From: Streptomyces sp. S4.7
Lineage (GTDB): Bacteria > Actinomycetota > Actinomycetes > Streptomycetales > Streptomycetaceae
Length of the DNA: 64,000 nt
Direction: 5' to 3'
Assembly (NCBI RefSeq): GCF_010384365.1
Contig: NZ_CP048397.1
Location: 4,712,001 to 4,776,000, forward strand
In this document: in pieces, positions 1-9,148 of the stretch
Position numbering within the stretch: the first letter of the stretch is position 1
Layout of the letters: every line of letters begins with the position of its first letter
Position numbers and translations under genes: made by a program
Notes under the pieces: model-generated
The model's database searches: none
The model's input: the letters and a program-made list of their open reading frames with translations, nothing else
What the model was told of the DNA's origin: nothing

Positions 1-1
1 C

Positions 2-805
2 GCCCTGCCCGCACTCGCCCGCTCGCTGCGCTACGGAGACGTACGGTCCACCGACACGGCGGCGCTCGGCGAGGTCGCCGCCGGGCTCGCCGAGCGGATC
101 TGCGTCGGACTGCCGCCCGCCTGCGCCGGGCTCGACGCGGACGGCGCGGCCGAGATGAGAGGGCACCTCGACAGCGTCCACACCGCGATCGGCCTGCTGC
201 CCGACGTCCCCGGCCGCCCCGCCGGGGACCTCTCCGGCCGCTGGGGCGCCGTACTGCGCAAACTGGCCGGGCGGGACACCGTCCCCGGGGTCGTCCGGGG
301 CAGATCCGCCCGGCTGCTCCTGGACGACGGACGCCTCCCCGAGGACGAGGCCGCGCGCCTCATGGGCCTCGCCCTGTCACCCGCCTCGCCGCCGGCCGAC
401 GCGGCGGCCTGGATCGAGGGGTTCGTCGGAGGCGCGTCCGGCGGCGGGATGCTCCTGGTCCACGACGAACGGCTGCTCGGCCTCGTGGACACCTGGCTGA
501 CCGGGGTGCCGGACGGCTCCTTCACCGACGTGCTGCCCCTGCTGCGCCGTACGTTCTCCGCGTACGAGCCGGGAGTGCGCCGCACGCTCGGCGAGCTGGT
601 CCGGCGCGGACCGGCGGGAGGCGGCGCGCGGCCCGGCCGTTCCGAGGCGGGAATCCCCGGTTTCGGGGCCGGCATCGACGAGACCCGCGCGGACGGGGTC
701 CTTTCGGTCGTGCGTCTCCTTCTCGGCGGACCGGCGACCCGGGAGCTTCCGCCGCCCAGCCCTGAGCACGACGACGACAACGACCTCGCGGGGGCGGCCC
801 GATGA
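2..805 (+). CDS. DUF5682 family protein (C-terminal part, gene starts before the window)
   Basis: The reading frame is open from base 2, so only the last 267 residues are present; a possible internal ATG at 155 is not the real start. The visible part is helical and Ala/Leu/Arg-rich, with no catalytic motif I can name. I assign DUF5682 by sequence feel and by the following VWA gene. In actinobacteria DUF5682 proteins sit next to a MoxR-type AAA+ ATPase and a CoxE-like VWA protein, so the ATPase probably lies just left of the window. The stop overlaps the next start (ATGA), which suggests translational coupling. The biochemical function is unknown. Confidence 0.7.
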   Translation, partial: ALPALARSLRYGDVRSTDTAALGEVAAGLAERICVGLPPACAGLDADGAAEMRGHLDSVHTAIGLLPDVPGRPAGDLSGRWGAVLRKLAGRDTVPGVVRGRSARLLLDDGRLPEDEAARLMGLALSPASPPADAAAWIEGFVGGASGGGMLLVHDERLLGLVDTWLTGVPDGSFTDVLPLLRRTFSAYEPGVRRTLGELVRRGPAGGGARPGRSEAGIPGFGAGIDETRADGVLSVVRLLLGGPATRELPPPSPEHDDDNDLAGAAR

Positions 806-2025
806 CGAATACCGGCACGACGACCGGCACGAACGGCGGCACCGACACGAGCGGCACGGCGGACGACGCGGCCGACGAGCGGCTGCGGCGCTGGCGGCTG
901 GTGCTCGGCGGAGCCTCGGCCGACGGCACCGGACGCCCGCTCACCGGCCAGGACGCCGCGATGGACGGCGCGTTGACCGCTCTGTACGGAGGCGGGGACA
1001 CCGGCACGGCCAGGAAGAGCACCGGCAACCGCTCCGCCGGGCTCGGCGCTTCCGCCCCTTCCGTCGCACGCTGGCTCGGCGACATCCGCACGTACTTCCC
1101 CAGTTCCGTCGTCCAGGTCATGCAGCGCGACGCGATCCAGCGGCTCAATCTCTCCGCGCTCCTGCTCGAACCGGAGATGCTGGAGGCCGTCGAGGCGGAC
1201 GTCCATCTCGTCGGCACGCTCCTCTCACTCAACAAGGCCATGCCCGAGACGACCAAGGAGACGGCGCGCGCCGTCGTACGGAAGGTCGTCGCCGACATCG
1301 AGAAGCGGCTCGCCACCCGCACCCGTGCCACGCTCACCGGCGCCCTCGACCGCTCCGCGCGGATCAACAGGCCGCGCCACCGGGACATCGACTGGGACCG
1401 CACGATCCGCGCGAACCTCAAGAACTACCTGCCGGAGTACGGCACGGTCGTCCCCGAACGCCTCATCGGATACGGCCGTGCCTCACAGTCCGTGAAGAAG
1501 GAAGTCGTCCTCTGCATCGACCAGTCGGGCTCGATGGCGGCGTCCGTCGTCTACGCCTCCGTCTTCGGCGCCGTCCTCGCCTCGATGCGCTCGATCGCCA
1601 CCCGCCTCGTCGTCTTCGACACCGCGGTCGTCGATCTCACCGATCAGCTGGACGACCCCGTCGACGTGCTGTTCGGCACCCAGCTCGGCGGCGGCACGGA
1701 CATCAACCGCGCGCTCGCCTACTGCCAGTCGCGGATCACCCGGCCCGCCGACACCGTCGTCGTCCTGATCAGCGACCTGTACGAGGGCGGAATCCGCGAC
1801 GAGATGCTGAAGCGGGTGGCCGCGATGAAGGCGTCGGGCACCCAGTTCGTGGCGCTGCTCGCGCTGTCCGACGAGGGTGCGCCCGCCTACGACCGCGACC
1901 ACGCGGCGGCCCTCGCCGCACTCGGCGCCCCGGCCTTCGCCTGTACCCCCGACCTGTTCCCGGAGGTGATGGCGGCGGCGATCGAGAAGCGCCCCCTACC
2001 GATACCGGACACCACCACCCCCTAG
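802..2025 (+). CDS. VWA domain (CoxE-like) protein
   Basis: A 407-residue cytosolic protein. The C-terminal half is a von Willebrand A domain with a MIDAS metal site: DQSGS after a hydrophobic strand (about residues 237-241), a conserved Thr in GGGTDI (about 299-304) and the Asp of VLISDLYEGG (about 327). The N-terminal half is helical. Such proteins usually work with a MoxR AAA+ ATPase as a metal-dependent chaperone or insertase; the partner DUF5682 gene overlaps its start by four bases. A weak hairpin at 2058-2076 follows the stop. The target is unknown. Confidence 0.85.
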   Translation: MTNTGTTTGTNGGTDTSGTADDAADERLRRWRLVLGGASADGTGRPLTGQDAAMDGALTALYGGGDTGTARKSTGNRSAGLGASAPSVARWLGDIRTYFPSSVVQVMQRDAIQRLNLSALLLEPEMLEAVEADVHLVGTLLSLNKAMPETTKETARAVVRKVVADIEKRLATRTRATLTGALDRSARINRPRHRDIDWDRTIRANLKNYLPEYGTVVPERLIGYGRASQSVKKEVVLCIDQSGSMAASVVYASVFGAVLASMRSIATRLVVFDTAVVDLTDQLDDPVDVLFGTQLGGGTDINRALAYCQSRITRPADTVVVLISDLYEGGIRDEMLKRVAAMKASGTQFVALLALSDEGAPAYDRDHAAALAALGAPAFACTPDLFPEVMAAAIEKRPLPIPDTTTP

Positions 2026-2257
2026 CCACCCCAGGCATCCACGTGTCTGTGACAGGTATCACCGCTCAGGGGTGATCTGTGATTTAGGGGTCCACGGCCC
2101 ACGGGGATAACCTGCGAGACGGACATGCCGCGCTCCGGGCCTCCGTTTGCGCCTTCCTTGTGACAAGTGCAGTCACGTTGCCCATCGCGGCACGCCCACG
2201 CAGATTACGAACCGCGATCACTGCGAATCTTAGAAGACAGACAAGGGACGGACGCGC
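2026..2257. other. Intergenic region before sucC
   Basis: Holds a short hairpin (ATCACC/GGTGAT, 2058-2076) after the VWA gene and an inverted repeat GTGAC-7 nt-GTCAC (2160-2176) about 80 bases before sucC. The repeat could be a regulator site, but it does not match the CRP or Rex spacing I know. The sucC promoter must lie here; I cannot pick a convincing -10/-35 pair. The sucC ribosome site is AGGGACG near 2244. Confidence 0.3.
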
Positions 2258-3433
2258 GTGGACCTGTTCGAGTACCAGGCGAGGGACCTCTTCGCCAAGC
2301 ACGGTGTACCGGTGCTGGCCGGTGAAGTCATCGAAACGCCTGAGGCGGCGCGCGAGGTGACCGAGCGTCTCGGCGGCAAAGCCGTCGTCAAGGCGCAGGT
2401 CAAGGTCGGCGGCCGCGGCAAGGCCGGCGGCGTGAAGCTGGCCTCCGACCCGGCCGACGCGGTCGCCAAGGCCGACGCCATTCTGGGCATGGACATCAAG
2501 GGCCACACGGTCCACAAGGTGATGCTGGCCCAGACGGCGGACATCGCGGAGGAGTATTACGTCTCCTTCCTCCTCGACCGCACCAACCGCACCTTCCTGG
2601 CCATGGCCTCCGTCGAGGGCGGCGTGGAGATCGAGGTCGTCGCCGAGGAGAACCCCGACGCGCTCGCCAAGATCCCGGTCGACGCCAACGAGGGCTGCAC
2701 CCCGGAGAAGGCCGCCGAGATCGTCGCCGCCGCGAAGTTCCCGGCCGAGATCGCCGGTCAGGTCGCCGACGTCCTCCAGCAGTTGTGGACCGTCTTCATC
2801 AAGGAAGACGCCCTGCTCGTCGAGGTCAACCCGCTGATCAAGTCCGGTGACGGCAAGATCATCGCGCTGGACGGCAAGGTCTCGCTCGACGAGAACGCCG
2901 ACTTCCGCCAGCCCGACCACGAGGCCCTTGAGGACAAGGCCGCGGCCAACCCCCTCGAAGCCGCCGCCAAGGCCAAGAACCTCAACTACGTCAAGCTCGA
3001 CGGCGAGGTCGGCATCATCGGCAACGGCGCGGGGCTCGTCATGAGCACCCTCGACGTCGTCGCGTACGCGGGCGAGGCCCACGGCGGCGTGAAGCCCGCC
3101 AACTTCCTCGACATCGGCGGCGGCGCTTCGGCCGAGGTCATGGCGAACGGCCTGGAGATCATCCTCGGCGACCCGGACGTCAAGTCCGTCTTCGTCAACG
3201 TCTTCGGCGGCATCACCGCGTGCGACGAGGTCGCCAACGGCATCGTGCAGGCCCTTGAGCTGCTCAAGTCCAAGGGCGAGACCGTCAGCAAGCCCCTGGT
3301 CGTTCGCCTCGACGGCAACAACGCGGAGCTGGGTCGCAAGATCCTGTCGGACGCCAACCACCCGCTCGTACAGCGCGTGGACACCATGGACGGCGCGGCC
3401 GACAAGGCCGCCGAGCTCGCGGCTGCGAAGTAA
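2258..3433 (+). CDS. sucC: Succinate-CoA ligase (ADP-forming) beta subunit
   Basis: With SucD, interconverts succinyl-CoA and succinate with substrate-level phosphorylation in the TCA cycle. The 391 residues match the family length. It begins with the typical MDLFEYQARDLFAKHGVPV, followed by the ATP-grasp domain (KAQVKVGGRGKAGGVK about 44-59, EVNPL about 190) and the C-terminal CoA-ligase domain (NVFGGITACDEVANGI about 312-327). The start is GTG with an AGGGACG ribosome site. sucD follows after 20 bases, so the two are one operon. Confidence 0.97.
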   Translation: MDLFEYQARDLFAKHGVPVLAGEVIETPEAAREVTERLGGKAVVKAQVKVGGRGKAGGVKLASDPADAVAKADAILGMDIKGHTVHKVMLAQTADIAEEYYVSFLLDRTNRTFLAMASVEGGVEIEVVAEENPDALAKIPVDANEGCTPEKAAEIVAAAKFPAEIAGQVADVLQQLWTVFIKEDALLVEVNPLIKSGDGKIIALDGKVSLDENADFRQPDHEALEDKAAANPLEAAAKAKNLNYVKLDGEVGIIGNGAGLVMSTLDVVAYAGEAHGGVKPANFLDIGGGASAEVMANGLEIILGDPDVKSVFVNVFGGITACDEVANGIVQALELLKSKGETVSKPLVVRLDGNNAELGRKILSDANHPLVQRVDTMDGAADKAAELAAAK

Positions 3434-3453
3434 AGGTAAAGGTCACCAACACC

Positions 3454-4338
3454 ATGGCTATTTTCCTGACCAAGGAAAGCAAGGTCATCGTCCAGGGGAT
3501 GACCGGTGCCACCGGCATGAAGCACACCAAGCTCATGCTCGCTGACGGCACCAACATCGTCGGCGGGGTCAACCCGCGCAAGGCCGGCACGTCCGTCGAC
3601 TTCGACGGCACCGACGTCCCGGTCTTCGGCTCCGTCAAGGAGGCCATCGAGAAGACCGGCGCCGACGTGTCCGTCCTCTTCGTGCCGCCGGCCCACGCCA
3701 AGGCCGCGGTCGTCGAGGCCATCGACGCCGAGATCGCTCTCGCCGTCGTGATCACCGAGGGCATCGCGGTGCACGACTCCGCCGCCTTCTGGGCGTACGC
3801 GTCGAGCAAGGGCAACAAGACCCGGATCATCGGCCCCAACTGCCCCGGTCTCATCACGCCCGGCCAGTCCAACGCCGGCATCATCCCGGGCGACATCACC
3901 AAGCCCGGCCGGATCGGTCTCGTGTCCAAGTCCGGCACGCTGACCTACCAGATGATGTACGAGCTGCGTGACATCGGCTTCTCGTCCGCCATCGGCATCG
4001 GCGGCGACCCGGTCATCGGTACGACGCACATCGACGCCCTCAAGGCGTTCGAGGCCGACCCCGACACCGACCTCATCGTGATGATCGGCGAGATCGGCGG
4101 CGACGCCGAGGAGCGCGCGGCCGACTTCATCGCCAAGCACGTGACCAAGCCGGTCGTCGGCTACGTGGCGGGCTTCACGGCGCCCGAGGGCAAGACGATG
4201 GGCCACGCCGGCGCCATCGTCTCCGGCTCGTCGGGCACCGCGGCGGCCAAGAAGGAGGCCCTTGAGGCCGCGGGCGTCAAGGTCGGCAAGACGCCGACCG
4301 AGACGGCCGGTCTCGCTCGGGCGATCCTCGCGGGCTGA
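3454..4338 (+). CDS. sucD: Succinate-CoA ligase alpha subunit
   Basis: A 294-residue partner of SucC that carries the CoA-binding Rossmann fold and the phosphohistidine. Visible motifs are VQGMTGATGMKHTKLM near the N-terminus, the GPNCPGLITPG loop (about 128-138), and GHAGAIVSG (about 250-258), whose His is the phosphorylated residue. The ATG follows AAAGGTAAAGG at normal spacing. It ends the operon; a very strong hairpin lies 58 bases past the stop. Confidence 0.97.
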   Translation: MAIFLTKESKVIVQGMTGATGMKHTKLMLADGTNIVGGVNPRKAGTSVDFDGTDVPVFGSVKEAIEKTGADVSVLFVPPAHAKAAVVEAIDAEIALAVVITEGIAVHDSAAFWAYASSKGNKTRIIGPNCPGLITPGQSNAGIIPGDITKPGRIGLVSKSGTLTYQMMYELRDIGFSSAIGIGGDPVIGTTHIDALKAFEADPDTDLIVMIGEIGGDAEERAADFIAKHVTKPVVGYVAGFTAPEGKTMGHAGAIVSGSSGTAAAKKEALEAAGVKVGKTPTETAGLARAILAG

Positions 4339-4396
4339 CGCGGGCGGACTCTTGGCGGTACGGTCGTATCGAGTACGGCGGTTGTACTGCCGCACA

Positions 4397-4442
4397 ACGC
4401 GCGTGGGCCCGCACCTTTCAGGTGGTGCGGGCCCACGCGCGT
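4397..4442. terminator. Bidirectional terminator between sucD and the convergent HTH gene
   Basis: Perfect 19-bp inverted repeat (4397-4415 with 4424-4442; core GCGTGGGCCCGCACC) around an 8-nt loop. It lies between convergent genes ending at 4338 and 4465. There is no U-run, as is usual for GC-rich actinobacterial terminators. Confidence 0.8.
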
Positions 4443-4464
4443 GCGCGGACACGCCCTCCGCGCG

Positions 4465-5844
4465 TCAGGGGATCCGGGGCACCAGCCGCCCCGGCCCGTT
4501 CACCGGCACGGCCCGGAGCGCGTCCCGCAGCTTCAGGTCCTGCTTGTCGAGCTTCTGCGGTCCCTTCGGGGCCGGGACACCGCCGACCCGCTGGCCGGGC
4601 GCGGGCGTCGGTTCGTACCGCGTCGGCGCCGTGACGACCGTGAAGGCCGTCGCCCCGATGATCAGCACGGTGACGGCGATCGCGACCCGCGTCCAGAACT
4701 TGGCGCGGCGTTCGCTCGCCAGCCGCACGGCGGACGCGGTCGCGACGGCCGGCGCGGACACCGTCCTCGCCAGCTCGCGCATCCGCTCGAACAGGACCGC
4801 CTCGTCCCCCAGGTCGGGCAGTTGCCCGACGACGGCCTCACGCGCGTGCAGCAGCCGGTTCGTGGCGGCCGTCGTGGTCGCCTCCGTCTCGGCGGCGGTC
4901 TCGGGCAGGCCGACCCCCAGACCGTCGTGGAGCAGCAGCGTGCGCCGGTACATCGGCGGCAGATCCAGCAGCGTGCGGCGCAGCGCGCGTCCGTCGCGTT
5001 CGCCGGTGAACGGGTCCGGGTGGCGACAGGCGCGCCGGAACCGGTGCCAGGGCGCTGTCGCGTGGTCGTACGCCGCCCCCCGCACCCAGCCCGCCGGGTC
5101 GGCGTCGACGGCGACCTCGGGCCAGCGGTGCCAGGCCAGTTGGAAGGCGCGCTCGACGGACTCCTGGGCGAGCGTGCGACGCCCGGTGAGCAGATACGTC
5201 TGGCGTACGAGCGCGGGGGCGGCGTACGCGTACAACTCGTCGAAGGCCTGAGCGGGTGTCAGCCTGGCGGCCTCGGCGGCGGCGGCCCCGGCCCCGGCCC
5301 CGGCCCCGGCCCCGGCCATGGCCTCGGCCTCGGCCTTCTCCTTGCGGCGCTGGGCGCTCTGCCGGGAGCGGCTGTCCTCCTCGACCGTGCGGACGGGGCG
5401 GCGGTTGAGGGGCTTCTTGCGCGAGGGCGTGGGCCGGGACGGGGACGAGGGCTCGCCGGGGAGGGCGTCCTTGAGGGAGGTGCTGTCGGTGCGGGGTTCC
5501 GGCGCGGGTGGTGGAGCGGATGCGGATGCGGGTGCCTCCGCCGGAGCCGTGGCCGCCTTCCGCGCCGGGGAGTTCCACGAGTCCTTCGGCCGGCGCCCGC
5601 CCTTCGCGCGCTTCTTCTCCTCGATTTCCGCCGCGTACGCGGCGAGCAGCCGCGCGTACGTCTCGCGCTTGCGCCCCAGTGGTGTCGTGCGCCCCGTCTC
5701 CCAGGATCTGACGGTCCTTCGGGTGACCCCCACCGCCGTCGCGACCTGTTTCTCGGTCATGTCCATGGCCTCGCGCAGTCTGCGGCGCTCTTTCGGGGAA
5801 GGAAGCGTAGGCACCGACGAGGAAGGAGTGGTGCTCTGCTTCAT
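4465..5844 (-). CDS. Membrane-anchored HTH protein with sigma-70-like domain
   Basis: I start it at the ATG at 5844, preceded by GGGGAG at good spacing; an upstream in-frame TTG at 5907 gives a non-conserved leader. The 459 residues comprise an XRE/Cro helix-turn-helix (about 18-70), a Pro/Ala/Arg-rich linker with a Gly-Ala repeat, and a helical region (about 205-345) resembling ECF sigma regions 2 and 4 (LDLPPMYRRTLLLHDGLGVG, then a degenerate HTH). One transmembrane helix follows (about 384-404) and a 55-residue outer tail. I infer a one-component regulator or sigma-like factor held at the membrane. It is divergent from perM across an AT-rich gap. The target is unknown. Confidence 0.75.
   Translation of the reverse strand: MKQSTTPSSSVPTLPSPKERRRLREAMDMTEKQVATAVGVTRRTVRSWETGRTTPLGRKRETYARLLAAYAAEIEEKKRAKGGRRPKDSWNSPARKAATAPAEAPASASAPPPAPEPRTDSTSLKDALPGEPSSPSRPTPSRKKPLNRRPVRTVEEDSRSRQSAQRRKEKAEAEAMAGAGAGAGAGAAAAEAARLTPAQAFDELYAYAAPALVRQTYLLTGRRTLAQESVERAFQLAWHRWPEVAVDADPAGWVRGAAYDHATAPWHRFRRACRHPDPFTGERDGRALRRTLLDLPPMYRRTLLLHDGLGVGLPETAAETEATTTAATNRLLHAREAVVGQLPDLGDEAVLFERMRELARTVSAPAVATASAVRLASERRAKFWTRVAIAVTVLIIGATAFTVVTAPTRYEPTPAPGQRVGGVPAPKGPQKLDKQDLKLRDALRAVPVNGPGRLVPRIP
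5284..5317 (+). repeat. GGCCCC tandem repeat inside the HTH/sigma-like gene
   Basis: Five complete GGCCCC units plus GGCC. On the minus strand they encode an alternating Ala-Gly tract in the linker of the HTH/sigma-like protein. A 6-bp unit changes length without a frameshift, so it could vary between strains. Confidence 0.8.
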
Positions 5845-5960
5845 GAAGAACTCCCCGCAGCACTGTACTGGCCGAAAAAGTACATAAACATATATTGAGC
5901 GACACAACGGCTATCCGCCTGTTACGCGGTTTAAGCGCGTGTCGTTGGCAGCATGGCGAC

Positions 5961-7757
5961 GTGACCCAAGTGAGCGAGAGCGGCACCACGTTGTCCTCGG
6001 CCTCGGCCTCGGCCACCGAGCGGGGCCGGGCCGCCGCGCTGACCGCCGCGTTCCTCCGGGGAGCCTTCGCGGCGGTCCTCGGCCTCGGCTCCCTCGCCGC
6101 GCTTGTCATCGCCGCGTGGATCAGCTCCCCCTACCCCGACAGCGGCGCCGGCGGAGCCCTTCGCATCGCGGCGGCGCTGTGGCTGCTGGCGCACGGCGCG
6201 GAGCTCGTGCGGCCCGACACCCTCTCCGGGGTGCCCGCGCCCGTCGGAGTCGTACCCCTGCTGGTCATGGCGCTGCCGGTATGGCTGGTCTACCGGTCGG
6301 CGCGCGACGCGCTGGAGCCGGACGAGGGCCGGCCCCAGCTCACGGCGCTCGGCGGGCTGTGCACGGTCGCCGGCGGATATCTGCTGGTCGGCGGGGCCGT
6401 CGTGCTCTACGCGCGAGGCGGAGTCCTCTCCACGCACACGTTCGGTACGGCGCTCGAACTGCCCCTCGTGCCGCTGCTCTCGGCCGCCGCCGGGGTATGG
6501 GTGGCGAGCGGCCGGCCGCTGAGTCCGCTGCTCGACCGGCTGTCCCGCCCCGGCCGGGCGGACACGGCGCCGGCGCCGGCGGCCGTGGCGGCGGGGAGGC
6601 GCCGCCGGGCCGTCGTCGCGATGCGGTCGGCGACCGCCGGGACGGCGGCGCTGCTGGGCGGCGGGGTCTTCCTCGTCCTCTGTTCGCTGCTGTGGCACGC
6701 GGACGCCGCACAGGAAACCTTCCTGCAACTGGCGGCCGCCTGGTCCGGACGGGTCGCCGTGCTGCTGCTGTCCGTCGCCCTCCTCCCGAACGCGGCGGTC
6801 TGGGGCGCGTCGTACGCCCTCGGTCCCGGCTTCGCGCTCGGCACGTCGGCGACGGTCACCCCGCTCGCCGTCACGGGCAGCCCCGCACTGCCGCCCTTCC
6901 CGCTGCTGGCGGCCGTGCCCGCCGAGGGGCCCGGCATGGTCGTGACATGGGCGACGGGAGTCGTGCCCGTGGTGGCCGGGCTGGTGATCGCCTGGTACAC
7001 GGTGCGGGTCGCCGCCCCGCCCTACGTCGAGCGGGACGAGGCATGGGGCGCGGGCGACACCGCGCTAGCGGCGGCGCTCGCGGGCGCCGGATGCGCGGTG
7101 CTGACGGCGGCTCTGGCCGCGGTGGCGGGCGGGCCGATGGGGACGGGGCGGCTGGCCGAGTTCGGGCCGGTGTGGTGGCTGACCGGGGCCGCCGCGCTGG
7201 TCTGGACGGTGACCATCGCCGTACCGGCGGCGCTGACGGTACGGGCCTGGCGGCTGCGGAAGCGGCGCGGGACGGATGTGGTGGACGCGCCGGACGGGCC
7301 GGAACCGGCGGCAGAGGTGCGAGAGGCGGGCGCGGCGATTCGCAGCGCGGTCTCGATGGATGCCCCGCCGGACGCTCCGGTGGATGGGACCGCGACGAAG
7401 ACCGCCCGGTGGAGAGGGGCGCCGTGGCGGCGGGGAGCGGGAACGGCGGACGGGGCCGCGGACGAGGGGGCGATGGAGCGGGAGGAGGGGGACGGTGCGG
7501 CCGGGGTCGGGGCGGACGGCGCCGCCCCGACGCAGGAGCCGTACGACTTCCTTCAGCGGGAGGCGTTCCTCGACCGGGACTCGGGGGAGACGGGGCGGGC
7601 GGCGGCCGAGCAGCCGCCCGGCGGTCCGCCGACCGGCATCTCGCCCGACCGGGACGCGGAGCCGCCCCCGGGGCCGTCGTCCGAGTCCCAGCCCGGGTCC
7701 ACGCGCGAATCCGAGCCCGGGTCCGCGCCCGAGCCGGAGGCGAAAAAGGCCGACTGA
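5961..7757 (+). CDS. DUF6350 membrane protein, PerM-like
   Basis: A polytopic membrane protein of 598 residues from the GTG at 5961 (MTQVSES). An earlier in-frame TTG at 5895 would add two TTA codons and non-conserved sequence, so I reject it. About eight to ten hydrophobic helices lie in the first 400 residues, including ISSPYPDSG after helix 1 and VPAPVGVVPLLVMALPVWLVYRS. The last 170 residues are polar, Pro/Gly/Glu-rich and probably disordered. Mycobacterial PerM (same family) is tied to cell division and persistence. perM next to purN-purH is a shared actinobacterial arrangement. Transport activity is not known. Confidence 0.85.
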   Translation: MTQVSESGTTLSSASASATERGRAAALTAAFLRGAFAAVLGLGSLAALVIAAWISSPYPDSGAGGALRIAAALWLLAHGAELVRPDTLSGVPAPVGVVPLLVMALPVWLVYRSARDALEPDEGRPQLTALGGLCTVAGGYLLVGGAVVLYARGGVLSTHTFGTALELPLVPLLSAAAGVWVASGRPLSPLLDRLSRPGRADTAPAPAAVAAGRRRRAVVAMRSATAGTAALLGGGVFLVLCSLLWHADAAQETFLQLAAAWSGRVAVLLLSVALLPNAAVWGASYALGPGFALGTSATVTPLAVTGSPALPPFPLLAAVPAEGPGMVVTWATGVVPVVAGLVIAWYTVRVAAPPYVERDEAWGAGDTALAAALAGAGCAVLTAALAAVAGGPMGTGRLAEFGPVWWLTGAAALVWTVTIAVPAALTVRAWRLRKRRGTDVVDAPDGPEPAAEVREAGAAIRSAVSMDAPPDAPVDGTATKTARWRGAPWRRGAGTADGAADEGAMEREEGDGAAGVGADGAAPTQEPYDFLQREAFLDRDSGETGRAAAEQPPGGPPTGISPDRDAEPPPGPSSESQPGSTRESEPGSAPEPEAKKAD

Positions 7758-7783
7758 CCGGCGCCGACACCACTCGAACGAGC

Positions 7784-7827
7784 GGTGGCCCCGCCCCCTC
7801 CCGGAATCAGGAGGGGGCGGGGCCACC
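7784..7827. terminator. Bidirectional terminator between perM and the convergent membrane gene
   Basis: Perfect 18-bp inverted repeat (7784-7801 with 7810-7827; GGTGGCCCCGCCCCCTCC arm) with an 8-nt loop, between convergent genes ending at 7757 and 7853. Confidence 0.8.
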
Positions 7828-7852
7828 GTCGTGTCAGCCGTGTGCTCCCCGG

Positions 7853-8878
7853 CTACTTCTGGACGCCGAAGATCGAGACCAGCGAGTCGGGAAGCTTGTC
7901 GTTGCAGGCCAGTTGGCCCGTCTTCGTCAGCGCGTCGTTCACGCACGTGTAGTAGTCGCGGTAGACGAGCTGCACGGTGAACGTCGCCGCCACGATCAGC
8001 AGGGCGATCGCCGCCGTCACGATCCCGCTCACCGCCGCGGTCGTCTGCGGCTTGTGCGCCGTCGTGCCCTGGGCCGGGGCGTTCGGAGGGGTGCCCGGTG
8101 CCGGCGGGGCGTCCGTGGTGGCCGGTGCGGAAGACGTCGTACCCGAGCCCGAACCGGAGGCCGTACGCACGTCCGTACCGCCCGCAGCCGGGCCGTCGAC
8201 CTGCGTACGGGACAGCGGCGCCTCGGCGCGCAGCGAACTGATGCCCCAGTAGAGCGCGAGCGCGCCGAGGAGCAGCGCGATCTCCGGGAAGTCGAAGAGG
8301 GCGAAGAAGAACGCCCACATGCCGGAGAGCAGCGCGTACCGGGCGCGGCGCTGGAACGGGTCGGTCGGGTCCCAGCGCAGACCGCCCCTGCCCTTGCCGG
8401 GCTGGCCCTCCGGGCCGTCCTGGCGGCCGTTCGGTCCGTTCTGTCCGTCGCCCGGTCCGTTCTGGCTGCCGGGCCTGCCGCCGAAACCGCCCGACGAGCG
8501 GCCCGGCTGACGGCTGCTCCACTGGCTGCCCCAGCCCGAACGGTCACCGCCCGACGACTGGTCGTCCGGCGCCCCGCCCTCGTTCTGGGGGTGGCGCGGC
8601 TGCCACGGCTGGTCGGGCCTGTCCTCGGGCGGCGGCGCGAACGGATTGTCGTCGGAGGACCCCGAGGACCCCGAGGACCCGGACGGTCCGGACGGTCCGG
8701 ACGGCCCCGAACCCCCCGAACTCCCGGAGGATCCTCCCGGCTCCGGAGTTCCGTCCGACCCCGAAGGGCCCTCCGGCCCGGTCGAACCCGCGGACGAGGA
8801 CTGGCGTTCGCGCAGCAGGAGCACCGGCCCGGTGGGCTGCGGGACATGGAGTGCCGTGCGGTGTCGTCGGTCCGGCAT
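7853..8878 (-). CDS. Membrane protein with long Pro/Gly/Ser-rich N-terminus
   Basis: A 341-residue protein of unknown function. The first 180 residues are low-complexity Gly/Ser/Pro/Asp/Asn, including short repeats coded by GGACGGTCC-type units near 8680-8710. Two hydrophobic helices around a tight loop follow (ALLSGMWAFFFALFDFPEIALLLGALALYWGISSL), then a second linker and a third helix (ALLIVAATFTVQLVY). The C-terminal tail has two Cys (YTCVNDALTKTGQLACN). The family is conserved next to purN in Streptomyces. The ATG has AGGGGAAGA about 10 bases upstream. Confidence 0.75.
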   Translation of the reverse strand: MPDRRHRTALHVPQPTGPVLLLRERQSSSAGSTGPEGPSGSDGTPEPGGSSGSSGGSGPSGPSGPSGSSGSSGSSDDNPFAPPPEDRPDQPWQPRHPQNEGGAPDDQSSGGDRSGWGSQWSSRQPGRSSGGFGGRPGSQNGPGDGQNGPNGRQDGPEGQPGKGRGGLRWDPTDPFQRRARYALLSGMWAFFFALFDFPEIALLLGALALYWGISSLRAEAPLSRTQVDGPAAGGTDVRTASGSGSGTTSSAPATTDAPPAPGTPPNAPAQGTTAHKPQTTAAVSGIVTAAIALLIVAATFTVQLVYRDYYTCVNDALTKTGQLACNDKLPDSLVSIFGVQK

Positions 8879-9020
8879 CTGGTGAACGTCTTCCCCTCAG
8901 ACCCTTGGCGCAAGGGGTCTTGTGTCGTGATGGACCGTCCCGGAGACAGGTCCGTGTCCCCTGACGCTACCTCCCGGCCGCGCCCCCGTCCCCCGGGGGC
9001 CGTTCGGTGTGCCGGTATCG

Positions 9021-9048
9021 TTGCTGACGGTCGGCTCCTTCGTAGAGT
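9021..9048 (+). promoter_or_regulatory. Candidate promoter of purN-purH
   Basis: TTGCTG (9021-9026), a 16-bp spacer and TAGAGT (9043-9048). The -10 fits the Streptomyces TAGNNT preference; the -35 is moderate. It implies a leader of about 95 nt before purN. Confidence 0.4.
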
Positions 9049-9148
9049 TCCCCGATACGGCAGACACGATCCGTTCGTACGACCACACAAAGCCGCACGA
9101 CCCGCACGACCCGCGAGGCTGTGCTCGCTTCCAGAAAGGCGTTCCGCC

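Noticed and set aside
2158..2178. CRP- or Rex-type site upstream of sucC
   Set aside because: Half-site spacing does not fit either consensus; kept only as an unexplained inverted repeat.
2084..3361. Long antisense frame over sucC
   Set aside because: Asp/Val/Leu/Gly-biased translation typical of the reverse strand of a high-GC gene; no ribosome site and no family.
5845..5907. N-terminal extension of the HTH/sigma-like protein (MCRSIYVYVLF...)
   Set aside because: The ATG at 5844 has a good GGGGAG ribosome site; the extension is AT-rich intergenic DNA.
5895..5960. Earlier TTG start for perM
   Set aside because: It would include two TTA codons and AT-rich promoter-like sequence; family similarity begins at the GTG at 5961.
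5939..9148. Very long open frame running into purN
   Set aside because: It is Arg/Gly-rich shadow coding opposite or out of frame with perM and the next membrane gene; PurN starts at 9149.
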